A stretch of 64,000 nucleotides of DNA, taken from NCBI GenBank assembly GCA_949775045.1, contig OX459105.1, positions 9,688,547 through 9,752,546 of the forward strand, read 5' to 3'. Positions 15,321 to 30,608 of the stretch are shown here, in pieces (the stretch's first letter is position 1; every line of letters starts with the position of its first letter). The position numbers and the translations under genes are program-made. The notes under the pieces were generated by a model that saw nothing but the letters and a program-made list of their open reading frames with translations, did not search any database and was not told where the DNA came from. This DNA is from Metridium senile. Its lineage: Eukaryota; Cnidaria; Anthozoa; Actiniaria; Metridiidae.

Positions 15321-16379
15321 CACTACCCAGGGTACAAGAGGTTATTTTCTACTTGCAATGTAGTTTGCAAATCCGATGGTTTAATAATTAGACGTACAAA
15401 TTATAAAGACAAATACTAGATCAAGAAACCCTCTGGTTTCCAAGGTACTACTGGTTGAGTGACAGTGACTAAATAGCTACTCAATAAAAGCTGTTACTTA
15501 GTGACTATTTTTTTCATGGTTTTGGTTATTTAATTTCCTCAAATAATGTTAGAATTTGCAAACATTAGGACCCCCATTTAGTATCATTAATACGTTGTTA
15601 ATGGGCTCATATTCTTTATCACTTTTTATTATTTTCCATTACTATATAATAAGTAACATTCAAAATTACTCAAATGCATCTTATTAATAAATACAAATGA
15701 ATTGCTTAAAAAATTTTAATTCACCAAAGAGATGATAATTCACTTTCACGCCAACCAAAATTTCATGACTTTCCAGGCCAGGCCTGGGAAACTAAATTTC
15801 AAAATTCAATTACTTAATTCCAGGTTTCTGATAACCCTTATCAGAAGCTTGATCTGCAGTTACATACTATCTCCAAATGACATTTGAATATTATAACTGA
15901 TTTGAAATGCATTTAGTAACAGGAAAATGCATAAATTTGGCAAATACCTGCTGGAAAAAGGCCCCTGGCCAAGTGATTAAATTCTTAGTAAATTTGAATA
16001 CATATTTGTTGAATTTAGAAAATAATAAGACTTAGTACTGGCCTAACGTTAATAATAATTTTAATCATTTATATTGCACACGATACATACAATGATCTAT
16101 GGCGCATGACAATAATAATATAATATAATGAATAACTTAACTGTCAGATTTAATAATATGATCAGTCTTATACAGAAAGGCATTTTGCCAGGGTATGTAG
16201 ACAAAGGTGTATTCTAAGACCATTGATGTTTAGTTAGGATTAATTAAGGCTTTACTGATAGATTTTAGAATACCGGTAATACATAATATGATAAGTCATT
16301 CTAATACAGAATGTAATTATTGGCATGCATACACTTTTAAATACATGATAGTTTTTTTTTTTGACTGCTTGACTAAAGG
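15321..16379. other. Intergenic AT-rich stretch, no gene seen
   Basis: No open frame with coding character, splice-bounded exon or clear repeat was recognised on either strand. Confidence 0.4.
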
Positions 16380-16470
16380 CACTGTAACACTGTCCAAATT
16401 TTTCAGCAACTTGTCTCGAAATGTTGTTGCAGTTGACACAAGTTGCTGAAGAATTGTACAGTATTACAGA
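16380..16470. repeat. Short foldback
   Basis: GTAACACTGTCCAAATTTTT then AGCAACTTGT on the left pairs imperfectly with ACAAGTTGCT then GAATTGTACAGTATTAC on the right. Confidence 0.6.
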
Positions 16471-16536
16471 GATTGTCTCACAATAGACTTTGTTACAGTT
16501 GTCGCCAATGAACCTTAGCCTTGATTGAGTGTAATA

Positions 16537-16819
16537 AATATATTCTTTAGAATTTGACTATAGAGCTTGCAGTTATTTACAGCGCAACGCGTAAAAGTAT
16601 GGCCACTGATAATGTATTCGCATACTTCTGTCTCGCAATCGATCCAATCAGCGTTGTAGGATTGTGTTATCTTGTCTCGATGGCGAGACAGAAGTATGCG
16701 AATACATTATCAGTGACCATACTTTTACGCGTTGCGCTGTAAGGAATGTACACATTATCAAACAATTGAAATACTCGATAAAATTCCACAGGCTGCAGTC
16801 AAATTCTAAAGAATATATA
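16537..16819. mobile_element. MITE with AATATATTCTTTAGAATTTG ends, disrupted by a nested MITE
   Basis: The ends AATATATTCTTTAGAATTTG and CAAATTCTAAAGAATATAT match the unsplit copy at 55330-55446. The interior at 16577-16742 is a second foldback bounded by TTACAGCGCAACGCG and CGCGTTGCGCTGTAA. Confidence 0.85.
16577..16742. mobile_element. Nested MITE, TTACAGCGCAA family
   Basis: Near-perfect long arms (ACGCGTAAAAGTATGG; GATAATGTATTCGCATAC). A related element with TTACAGCGCAA ends is at 33299-33559. Confidence 0.85.
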
Positions 16820-17169
16820 ATACGTTAACGAGGCTGAAATTGCTCAACGAAAACTGTAAAAAGGTCTACTACTTTTGCTGCAGACAGCATTGCACAAATT
16901 AAAGATCAGAACTTTCTACTTTTTTGCAACAGAACTAAGCAACTTCCAATGTCAGATTTTCAAGCATTGAGAGACAAGTTGCATCTTTAGACATTTTAAA
17001 CCAGGTTTTTTTTTCAAGTTGGTGCAGAATTGTTGCCACCATGGTTACTGATAAAGATGGTTCACAATGTAAACCATTCTTTGGATCCCAGGGGGTGGAA
17101 TCTCGGCTAGATTATAGAATACCCTGTCACTTATTTACATAATAATAGAATCTATTGTGTTATATGGTC

Positions 17170-17400
17170 GTTCTCAAAGGGTGCCGCTACTTGAATTTCT
17201 ATAGTGGTGGGGTATTCTATAATTGCTCCAGAATCCCTTTGTCCAAGTGGTAGGGGTGATCGGCAGTCTGTTTTGAAAATGACTCCTAAAAGGTACGCAC
17301 AGATTAAAAGAACTGATAAAGCCTTGTTGATTTCTACCCCATAAAAGGTACGACTGTGTGACTCTCCCCCCCCCCCCCCTACTTTGGAATCTGTATTTAC
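17170..17400. repeat. Repeat with TACCACTTGGACAAAGGG-type block
   Basis: It contains CCCTTTGTCCAAGTGGTAGG and AAAGGTACG with a C-rich run. The same blocks occur at 45640-45860, and the ACCTTTTAGGGTC blocks with a C-rich run at 54670-54900, so a dispersed family is present. Confidence 0.6.
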
Positions 17401-17453
17401 AATATTCTTTAGCTTTTACCAATCGTAGTGAGTCTCCAATAATGAACCATTGG

Positions 17454-21295
<3,842 letters not shown>

Positions 21296-21559
21296 TTCCG
21301 ACCAATTTGTTTGCACTTTTTTCTTGATTATGATATTGTTTTTCCTTGCAATGAGTTGGCAACTTAGCAGCCAGGCCTTTTAAAAAAGTTGGAAGCAATG
21401 AGGGAGGGGAGGGTGTGGGAAAATAAAAAACCTCAATAAAACTCTCAGTACAGTGTCATAATATACTTGATACTTTTGGGTGCAGAGAACCACATGATGA
21501 TACTAATTTATAGGTAGTGAGACTAAAACCAGTTAACAATCTGTTAAAGGGGGGAGTGT

Positions 21560-21785
21560 TTTTTTAGGGGGGGAGGGGGTGGACAAAATCACCGGTTGTC
21601 TTTTCAAAATGTCACCCAGCCCCTCCCCTTGACAAACATATCATATAAATTCTCCCTATATTTCGTCCAGTTTTTACTAAACCCCTATAAAACAGCATAC
21701 AATTTGTAACAACCCCTTATATAGCTTCCAAAAATAACGTCACCAGCCCCATTTGTAGTGCCGCCCCCCATACACTAATATAAAT
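21560..21785. repeat. G-rich/C-rich bounded repeat, copy 1
   Basis: It runs from a GGGGGGGAGGGGGTGG stretch to GCCGCCCCCCATACACTAAT and matches 39550-39835 in reverse (ACCCCTATATGGC-like and TACTGGAC blocks). It is a dispersed element without coding content. Confidence 0.6.
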
Positions 21786-21944
21786 GAAATCCCCCTAACT
21801 ACAACTAACAACAACATATAAGCAACACCACAACTAACAACACCAACACTATCAACAATTACAACAACAAAAATAATAATAATTGTTTTATTAATATATT
21901 ATTTTATTAATTAATTATTTTATTTTATTATTAATATTATTATT

Positions 21945-24900
21945 TTATAAGACAGTTTCTCTCTCTCTGATAATGAATTTTTCTGTGTCAAATGAATTGT
22001 CAAGTTCTTCTTTGTGATATGTTGGCGATTTTGTATAGCGTAGAACCACACACAGACCTGCACCTAGAATTTCCAGACAAGCAGCAGTATAGAATGCAGA
22101 GTTGTACGAACCACTCACATCTGCTATGAAACCTGTTGAATTAAAAAGAGAAATAACATTCTTAAAAAAATTGCTCCCCTTCGAGGATGCTACCCCAAGG
22201 TAGGGGATTCCCATATATCAACCTGTTTAAAAAGTGAAGCGTATCAGATATATACCGTATGCAATCTTGAAAACAATGCCATTACCATATTTGGTATTGT
22301 AGGTGAGAAGCAGAAAAAGACTTTGATTAGCGCGCGAGTTTTTTTCTTCTTTTTTTACTGACAGGCTGAGATTGCAACAGAACGGCAATAGGCATATCTT
22401 TAATACGAGTAACATTAATTTCTTAAAACAATGCTCCCCTCCGAGGATCCTACTCCAGGTAGCTAGGGGATTCCCATATATAAATGCCTAGGAAGGGGCT
22501 GCTCTAGATCTGCCGAAATTTCAAAAAAAGTTTCCAGTGTCTTGTCCAAATGAGTGTCCCAACAAATACTTTAAACCACTAAAGGTATATTTCTCATCCC
22601 AGTTGCCACGATATCATTTCGAGTAAGATATTCACTTCCAAACATCCTAAAACATGGTACCAGCTTTTCCACTAGTGGTTAATTTATTTTTTTGGAAAAG
22701 CTTTATAAGCGCTAACAAATTGCTTATTCCATTAAAAGGTAAGAGGAACATATCCCTGCAAACATGGGATGCGAATCTCCCTGCTCCCCTCCCCCAAACC
22801 AACGAATCTGTAGATTGCATATAGTGTCTGTTGGGATTCTCAGGAACTAGCTATAGTTTTCTTAATATATCTCTTTTCCATTGAGTTGAAAGGACGAGTT
22901 GAGTTTAAAGAAAAATTCATTGGATGACGAGGGAATTCCACGTTGAATTTCACGATAAAAACGATTATATATCGCACGAATCGCACGAATCGCGGAATCC
23001 TCTACACCTGATTCTAAAAAACGGAATTTCCTTTTTGCCGGACAAATAGTTTGGCCCAAAATTTTCTCAAAGTTTTAAATAAAACTTCAAATATAAACCA
23101 AATAGAACGGTGTATATGGATTTCATGCACTCTTATACACACTCTTACACAGAATAGTTCTTGCAGAAGCTTATATACGTACCTGATAAAATTGGTCCTG
23201 TTACGTACGAAATACCACAAAAGAATAATGCCAAACCAAAGCCTCCCCCTCTGTTTTCAACCGGTAGGCAATCAATTATGATAGTAGCAACAGAGGTATT
23301 AAAGAAACCATCTCCAATACCATAGCCAACACAATACAGTATTAATTGATAGTAATGTGAAACTGATGGTAGGAGAAAATTCCCCAGAGCAAGGAAAATG
23401 ATACCAAGGAGAAGAATGCTAGATAGGGACCAGCATGCTGCTTTTCCAAATTTGCCAACAACAAGTCTAGAAGCAGAGGAGGATATTCCAATTGTGAAGT
23501 ACAGCCAGGATGATCGTTTACTTGATATACCAATATCGTCGCAGAACTTACCCTGAAACGATCATCAATTTATTAGTGGGGTTATTCAGCAAATAAACTT
23601 CCATATGTTTTCACACAGTTTTGAAGTAGAAGGTTAAAAGTTCGCCGCGTTCTAGCTAGGCTAGACCTGAATGTTGTGTGAACTGATAGATCTCCAACAC
23701 ACTCCTCGTTTTTATCCTCTTATACAGAGATTAGTCATTAGTTTACTTGATATACAAATATCGTCGCACAACTTGCCCTGAAACGGTCATCAATTTATTA
23801 GTGGGATTAATTATTCAGCTGCGCATAAACTTCCATGTTTTCACATACATGCATGCACAGTTTTGAAGTAAACTGAGGTTAAAAGTTCGCCGTGCATGCT
23901 AGGCTAGACCAGAAAGTTGTCGGTGAACCTCCAATACACTCCTCGCTTTTATCTTCTTATAATTTGTATAACTATAATAAACATCTTTGTAATTTTGTAT
24001 ATATGATTGTATAAATATGTGTGAAAATAAACAAAAGTTCAAAAGTACAAAAATTAGTCATTTAAGAAATACAATATAAACATAAAATCAGAGTGTTGAA
24101 AAGCTATTAATGGTTTCCAAGCGTGAAAAACCAAGCGACAGCTAGTTGAGTTCCTACACCAAATACCACACTAGGTACCATTGCCAGTACCATTAAGGTG
24201 TGGCCAATTGAAAAGTGCAAGGAACTACGTACTTTCTAAGTATATCAAACAAACTCACCAAATGAGCAAACGGCATCTCGTGACCCAAAGCAACTATTGC
24301 ATATATAAATGTTGCCAACGCAAATGCTTTGATTTTCAGAGCAGAAAAGTCAAAAAGCTGGCTACAAATGCATAGTTTCCTGGATTCCATCTCGTGATCA
24401 TTCTCATTACGCTTTTCTTTTACGTCTTTCGGGACCCGCATCATTATGGCTGCCAGAACAGGCACAATGGCGAATGAAGCCATAAACTTCAAAGTTGTTC
24501 TCCATCCAAAAGTTTCATTCAGATTCTGTACAATCGGTGTCATGATGATAAGCCCTGGTGTCGGTCCAGCCAACACTAAAGCCAAAGCTTCAAACGATTG
24601 TTTTTCAAAATATGTGGAAATTGACAAAATGGAGCTAAAATGAACGAACGTAATGCCTATAGCCATGCTAAGTCCAAAAGACACCACTAAAAGTAATATA
24701 ACGGGTGCAAATGACGATATAAGCAGTGCTAATCCGCAGCACAGTCCACCAATCATCATCGTTTTACGACACCCAAATCGATCGCATATCCTGCCAATTA
24801 TAGGACCAAATATACCAAACGCATTACCAAGGGAACCAGGTATTGCTGAAACACAACAAGACCATGTCATGCAGAATACTGGGGTAGCAAACGACAGATT

Positions 24901-25383
24901 TTCACACTGCCAAACAACGTACCTTTGGGAAAAGAGTCGATCTCCCAAAGTGTATCATTTTTCGCCGGCCTATTCGTGATAGCACGCCCAGAATTAAATT
25001 TGTTCAAAATACTTTGTGCACGCAGGAATTTTAGGAAGACGAGAGAAGCGTCAGGAGAAGCATGACGCGTAGCGGAGCCAATCAAAGCGCGATCTATTTA
25101 TACAAAATATTTTATAATGTGCAATATAAAAGAAAATCAAGGACAAAATATTTGCTATATACTATTTACCTGTGATAGCTCGTCCAGAATTAAATTCATT
25201 CAAAATACTTGGAAATAAGATCCCGTAGGTCTTCACGCACCCAAACATCAGTAGGTTGCAGGAAGCAAACAGCACGCACATTATCCAAGACCATGGGCCA
25301 TCGATCCGTTTAAACTTGTCCAGCGGTCGCTCGTAAGCTCGGTCGTCTTTGTCATGTTGTAATAGGTGAGGTTCTGCAGCCAT
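21945..25383 (-). CDS. SLC16-like monocarboxylate transporter family protein (MFS), four coding exons
   Basis: Exons 25170-25383, 24259-24878, 23183-23552 and 21945-22132 join in phase to 1392 bp (463 residues), the usual MCT size. The start chosen is MAAEPHLLQ at 25381-25383, just before the first membrane segment. The MCT signature of helix 1 is present as DGPWSWIM, followed by YGILFPSILNEF. Further hallmarks are the loop DRFGCRKTMMIGG, then WRTTLKFM, and YGIGDGFFN in the second half. About twelve hydrophobic segments can be counted. In helix 8 the arginine (SSSASRLVVGKFG) is kept, but the aspartate that pairs with it in MCT1 seems replaced by serine, so the substrate may not be simple proton-coupled lactate. 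The subfamily cannot be named. The C-terminal tail is short and charged. Duplicated exon scraps lie in introns 1 and 2. Confidence 0.93.
22154..22484. repeat. Direct duplication in transporter intron 3
   Basis: The block TTGCTCCCCTTCGAGGATGC..GGGATTCCCATATAT (22178-22218) recurs as ATGCTCCCCTCCGAGGATCC..GGGATTCCCATATAT (22430-22482). The nested CGTATC-end MITE separates the two copies. Confidence 0.7.
22240..22407. mobile_element. CGTATC-end MITE, copy 2
   Basis: Ends CGTATCAGATATATACCG and CATATCTTTAATACG. The interior is shared in reverse with 6151-6309. Confidence 0.7.
23515..23960 (-). repeat. Tandem duplication covering the 5' edge of transporter exon 3
   Basis: About 215 bp from CGTTTACTTGATATACCAAT onward recurs from 23742. 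The duplicate includes the first codons of exon 3 and its acceptor region in decayed form (GTCGCACAACTTGCCCTG), so a dead exon start lies in intron 2. Confidence 0.75.
24977..25014 (-). pseudogene. Duplicated scrap of transporter exon 1 in intron 1
   Basis: This encodes SILNKFNSGRAIT on the minus strand, a copy of the exon 1 end SILNEFNSGRAIT. It lacks the rest of the exon and is not needed for the spliced frame. Confidence 0.65.
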
Positions 25384-26980
25384 CTTTGCAGAAATTAAAC
25401 GACTGAACGCTTCTTTCACTAGCCTTAGATGGCTATTGATTCCGGCTATCGGATATCCAGACCTTGGTTCCTTGCAAATTGATATACAAACTAGACGCTC
25501 TAGGACCTTTGTATCGTCACGCATACGAGTCTCCCCACGGAGCTATATCACCAGTAGTCGCCAGTATGTCATCGTCAAGAAACAACATTCTCCTACAGAT
25601 AAACCGAACATTCGTTTACTGATACATGCATGTACAAAAGTACAAAAATATATCGTTTTCACAGCACGTTTCAGAAAATGTTTGTGCCCTGAAGATTTAC
25701 TAATAATTTTCAAATCGTAAAGGACTATAGCTAGAACCAGCAAGTTCTAGACAACCTGTTGATACTGATGATGGCTACGCTACTTAATGTATAAACTTGG
25801 ATGAGTTTCAACTTTCATACCTTAATCAGTTTACTAAAGACTGAATTGTCTTTTAAGAGAATACCTTTTTAAAAGGAGTTCTGTTTGTTTCTGTCGTGCT
25901 TAGCGAGATGGCGAGAACAAAGAAGTTATACATCCATCAGCACTGAACTATATTTGACTGTCCCTCTGAGATAATTTATTATTACTATTATATAGTTATC
26001 CCTTGTTTTCTTTTTTATGATATGTTGTTATTAAGTTACTCAGTGGAAGTTTGATAAATAAAATAAATAAAATAAACAGTGAGCAGCGATTGTACGATTG
26101 TTATATCTGCATAAAATTAATATTTCTTGTTCATTTTATTCATATTCAGTGTAAAAGTGACACTGTAAGGTTGAATGCACTCAAAATGTCGTTTTCAAAG
26201 CCATAAATATAAATCAGCTTTATTTTTTATTAAATAAAAGCATCAATATTCTAATACTGTCGTTGTATTTATTATATGATGTAGTAAGTCTGTACGAATT
26301 CCAGTTAAGAAAAGAGCTTCAGTTATGGAGAAGTTGTTTTGTAAAGTTGGCGTAAATTTCAAGCGCATTTTCTCGTTCGTCTGGCTACATTTCATTGAAC
26401 CTCGATATCTGCTAGAGAATTAAATATTTTTGTTTGATATCGCACACAGTTAATATTTTCACTAAAATGCATATCTCTGCCAAAAATGAAAGAAATCTGT
26501 GATACCCGTTGTAAACACATTTAAATTTTTAGAATTTGCATGGAGTTCAGACAGACTCGCTCTTATAGACATTTCGTTTTACCTTTTAGCTTCAACCAGT
26601 TGAAGTCCGCACTTGCTTGATCGATAATCTGGTATAGATATCAGGTTTTATCAATTACTGATATAGTATTGATAATCATGATAAGTAAATCCTTATTAAT
26701 AAATATCAATTTCATCAATTGAAATGTTTTTATCAACATTGACTACGTCGGAAAAGAGAGCACAGTTTGTCTGCTCATGCGTGTATTTTTATGTTCAAAA
26801 TCATTTGCATACTGCTTTGTATATGTCGAGTGGAAAGATTTAACGTTGACATGGAACTGATTTGGTTTGCAAACTCATCTTCAGTAAAAATAATGTACAG
26901 TGGCGAAAAACTAAGGCAAAGGAAGTCTACCTGATGTTTGAATCATATAAGGATATTTAAACACAATCGATCGTCAAATA
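25384..26980. other. Intergenic region between divergent transporter and SRP19
   Basis: It contains the transporter upstream flank and AT-rich DNA. No additional exon is supported on either strand. Confidence 0.5.
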
Positions 26981-27257
26981 ATCCACCTATTTCAAAAATC
27001 TTTGTCGCAGCCAAAGCTACGGCCCACTCTGAAGCCTACAAAGGATGTCGGTTATATGGACTTAATTTGTGATTTATTGGACGTTTTTTAAAGAAATATT
27101 TGTATTTATATCTACCACAAGTCAACTACAACTTGTTATGCTCATATAACACAAACACGTACAACCAATGCAAAATATGCTATGAATTTTCGATAACAAG
27201 AGAAGAAATACTCAGGTTACTTTTTTTGCGACAAAGATTTTTGAAATTGGTATATAC
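26981..27257. mobile_element. CCACCTATTTCAAAAATC-family MITE upstream of SRP19
   Basis: CACCTATTTCAAAAATCTTT on the left faces AAAGATTTTTGAAATTGGTA on the right; the interior carries the TCGATAACAAGAGAAGAAAT type text seen at 49196-49504, 50920-51150 and 57775-58260. It ends about 280 bp before the SRP19 start codon. Confidence 0.8.
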
Positions 27258-27536
27258 ACTTATTGAATTCAACCAAGCACATGGATGAATAATTAATAAA
27301 ATAATAATAATAATAATAAAATAATAATAACTCTAAATATCTGCCATAATAGGCGAGAATTAATCCTATAGTAGATGTTTTATTATATACCAAACAAATA
27401 ATATTTTCAAAATATCTGGAGTAAACAATCAAAATGTTGCTGTCCAATATCGCAAAATACTGGGCTACCTGTGGATTTTACAGGATTCTGCCGTATATTT
27501 GGTCAGCGGCAGTTTTCAATAGAACAAAGAAACAAC

Positions 27537-29345
27537 ATGGCGGTCAACCCTTATTTGAGTGACGATCCAGCTTCGAAAGACAGGTACATGACTTAATATA
27601 GTCTCTAAATACACGAATTTCATCCTATAGATTTATTAAAGGCTTTTCTTTCGATTTGTTTTGTTTAGGTGGGTTGTAATTTACCCTGCTTATCTTAACG
27701 GCCGACGAACTGTGGCACAAGGCAGACGTGTCCCTAAAGCCAAGGTATAAAAGAACTCACTCACATTCAGACATATCTATGCCATAATAAACGAACAACG
27801 AGAAACGTTCTACTACGAACGAAAATATTGTTCGATTTTATGAGGTGTAATTTTTTTTTGACCCGGGCTATCCAATCGGTGAATTCGATAATCAATAACA
27901 GTCGATATCAATTAATCGATCCATGATATAATTTGATAAGAGTAAATATTTATTTTTGCCCTCTGGCTCCAGGCTTTTTTCTATTTTTTATAAATTGATT
28001 GTTAAATAACTGTATCGATTGAGTTGATTGCTGAACCCTAGGTTTTGAATGACTAGATCAAATAAATTACACCCTAGCCATCATATCAATTGATAGTAAA
28101 GATGATGATTATAAAGATGATTTGATAAACGTGATGATGATGATAAAAGTGATGATGATACAGATGATGTTGTTAAAGATGATGATAATAAAAGTGATGA
28201 TGATACAGATGATGATGATAAAGGTGATGATACAAATGATGATACAGATGATGTTGTTAAAGATGATGATAATAAAAGTGATGATGATAAAGGTGATGAT
28301 ACAAATGATGATACAGATGATGTTGTTAAAGATGATGATAATAAAAGTGATGATGATACAGATGATGATGTGATGATAAAAAAAGTGATGATGATACAGA
28401 TGATGATGATAAAGGTGATGATGATACAGATGATGTTTAAGGTGATGTTGTTTTTTCAGTCTGTAGATAATCCAACTGTCTATGAAATAAGAGATGTTTG
28501 CCAAAGCCAAGGATTAGAAGTAGGAGTCGAGGTAACTACTATAATTATATACTCACTGCAGTTTTCGAGAGTCTGCAAACTCAGACATTCCAACAGGTAG
28601 TTGTAAAATACATATTTTGATTGACGGCAGCTAAAAACTTGTTTCACAACAAGCCTTTGAAATGCCTGACAAAAAGTCGAAAACTGGAGTAACAAAATGT
28701 TAGTGTGTTTCTGGTTGATACGTACTGATACTGACTATAAAATAGTCACTAAGTAAAAACTATTAGTTTAGTAACTATTTTGTTTCTATTTCATGGTTTT
28801 AGTGTTGTCGCTCTATTCACATCATAAAAAAAGTTGAATTAAACTGCTCTCTTTTTTAGGATAAATTGTACCCCAGAGATAGTTTTAAAGATGCGCTATG
28901 CAAAGGACGTGTGAAAGTACATTTAAAGGACTCCGATGGGGCACCAGTCAATGAAAAATTCAACAGTAGTAAGTATATACTTGCTTTCTTTGCAGTTATA
29001 AAGCACTTCAGATTTCTTCACGTTGTGCTTCTTTCAACACTTCTCTTGTGTTCTGTCATGTCCTGTGTGATTTAGAACTGCATACAGTATGCATGTGCTT
29101 GATTTCTTCAGTTTTAACATGGCTGAATTTGAATTTTTATATAAAAAGAAATTGAATGGAAAACAAACTGAAAGAAATTTGTTTGTTATTTTCTAATAGG
29201 AAAAGCCCTCATGTTTTTTCTTGGAGAAATGATTCCAAAACTCAAGACAAGACTGACCAAGTCAGGACAGACGGACAGTAGCACTAGTGGGCAGCAGTCG
29301 GTTGCTGCTAAGAAAAAGAAAGGGAAGAAAACCAAAGCAAAATAA
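27537..29345 (+). CDS. SRP19: SRP19, signal recognition particle 19 kDa protein (five exons)
   Basis: Exons 27537-27583, 27669-27744, 28460-28531, 28860-28968 and 29200-29345 join in phase to 450 bp, 149 residues, close to the 144 of human SRP19. SRP19 binds helices 6 and 8 of the SRP RNA and helps load SRP54. Family blocks are clear: WVVIYPAYLNGRRTVAQGRR, NPTVYEIRDVC, KGRVKVHLKD, then EMIPKLKTR. The tail is lysine-rich (KKKKGKKTKAK), as in other animals. The start AACATGG has a good context and gives MAVNPYLSDDP. Intron 2 is swollen by a trinucleotide-rich microsatellite. Residue order, length and tail leave little doubt. Confidence 0.97.
28090..28445 (+). repeat. (GAT)n-rich compound microsatellite in SRP19 intron 2
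   Basis: Irregular arrays of GATGATGAT with ACAGATGAT and AAAGTGATG units form higher-order repeats of about 75 bp (AAAGATGATGATAATAAAAG recurs). Long open frames here (IIIIC, MMIKVM) are composition artefacts. It ends only 15 bp before the exon 3 acceptor. Confidence 0.9.
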
Positions 29346-29499
29346 TGTTTCCATGTATCTGACAATTACAGATTTAAACCATGAACTAACATCATAATTA
29401 TTGGAGTTAGAAGTGCAGCAATTCTTCTATGCAAATGAGGAAATCAACAAGATCATTACAGAAAAACACCCAACCACATCACGATAAAACAAAAACTTT

Positions 29500-29741
29500 A
29501 AGCCGCGTTTATTACACTAGCAATTTTGTGGTGCGACAAAAGCGGCCATTTCAATGGCGATTTTATTGCAGCTTTCTCGCCGCAATTTCGAATACGTTTG
29601 AATTTAGGAGACAGAAAATCGCAGCAAGTTACACTAAATTTCGAGCATGTTCAAAGTTGCTTTGACAAATCTGCAATAAAATCGCCATTGAAATCGCAGC
29701 TCGTCGCGTGACATAATTGCTAGTGTAAACAGGCCTTTAGA
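29500..29741. mobile_element. MITE in the SRP19 3' UTR
   Basis: AAGCCGCGTTTATTACACTA on the left faces TAGTGTAAACAGGCCTT on the right, with inner arms ATGGCGATTTTATTGCAG and CTGCAATAAAATCGCCATT. It lies between the stop codon and the poly(A) signal. Confidence 0.8.
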
Positions 29742-29930
29742 CTTCAAAACAGTCCCTACTTTTATTCAAATAATCAGGGTAAATCAGGTTTTTTGCAGTA
29801 TGATATATATCAAACATGGCCTTAACAAAGAATGTATTCTAATTCATAGAAATTACTTTGTACCGAAAAAGCGATGTAATTATAAATTAGAATTCATGGT
29901 TTAAATGTTTGTGGCCTAATATTTATGTAC

Positions 29931-29936
29931 AATAAA
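29931..29936 (+). promoter_or_regulatory. Poly(A) signal AATAAA, probable SRP19 transcript end
   Basis: AATAAA 585 nt after the SRP19 stop, the first canonical hexamer with a clear context. It assigns the 29500-29741 element to the 3' UTR. Confidence 0.5.
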
Positions 29937-30088
29937 AATACAATGATCATGTTATGAACATCTTAATGTGCTAGAACAACACAAGTAGGGATGCTCAGAC
30001 CTTACTCACAACCTGTACATTAAATATTTTACCTGACAGCACTGCTCATAAACATAGTTGTTTATGTATGGAAAATGATGGTTAATAA

Positions 30089-30317
30089 ACAGTGCAACTA
30101 CTCCAACCAAGGCCACAAAAAAATTTTCACAAATCATCCAATCACAATCAAGTATCTAAACAATAGACTTACAGGAAATTGATGATTCAGTAAATTTCAC
30201 TGTCAAAATATAATGTCAAAGTGTCAACAAAAAACATCAGAATTATCTTGTATAGTGATTGAATAATTTGTGACAAATTTTGTTTTGGTGGCCTTGGTTT
30301 GAGTAGTCGCACTGTAA
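30089..30317. mobile_element. MITE, CAGTGCGACTACTCC family, copy 2
   Basis: CAGTGCAACTACTCCAACCA on the left and GAGTAGTCGCACTGTAA on the right. Internal text (AATCACAATCAAGTATC) matches 3966-4214. It lies between the convergent ends of SRP19 and SPICE1. Confidence 0.8.
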
Positions 30318-30552
30318 AAGTCCTTTTCACAATTCTATTCAGTGAAGGTACTGTGCATAGCAAAACTATAATTTATCATTCGCAGCAACGGGAACCTTGA
30401 CTTGGAACTATTCTTTGTGGTCACTGAATGAAACTGAAAAGGACTATTATCAAAAAACATTGGCAATCAGATTTAGTACATGCTTTCAAGTAATATATAA
30501 TTGATGATGGATTGTGGCAACTCTCCAAAATATCTTGCTACAATCGCTAAAC

Positions 30553-30558
30553 TTTATT
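30553..30558 (-). promoter_or_regulatory. Poly(A) signal for SPICE1
   Basis: TTTATT on the plus strand is AATAAA on the minus strand, about 51 nt downstream of the SPICE1 stop codon. Confidence 0.6.
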
Positions 30559-30608
30559 TTTAAATTATATTTATGATTACCATGACAACAATAAGACACT
30601 GCAAATAA

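Noticed and set aside
24110..24205. Hydrophobic minus-strand frame MVLAMVPSVVFGVG.. in the transporter intron 2
   Set aside because: It is open for about 30 residues and looks like a membrane helix, but it has no acceptor, ends in a stop, and the exon 2 to exon 3 junction closes without it.
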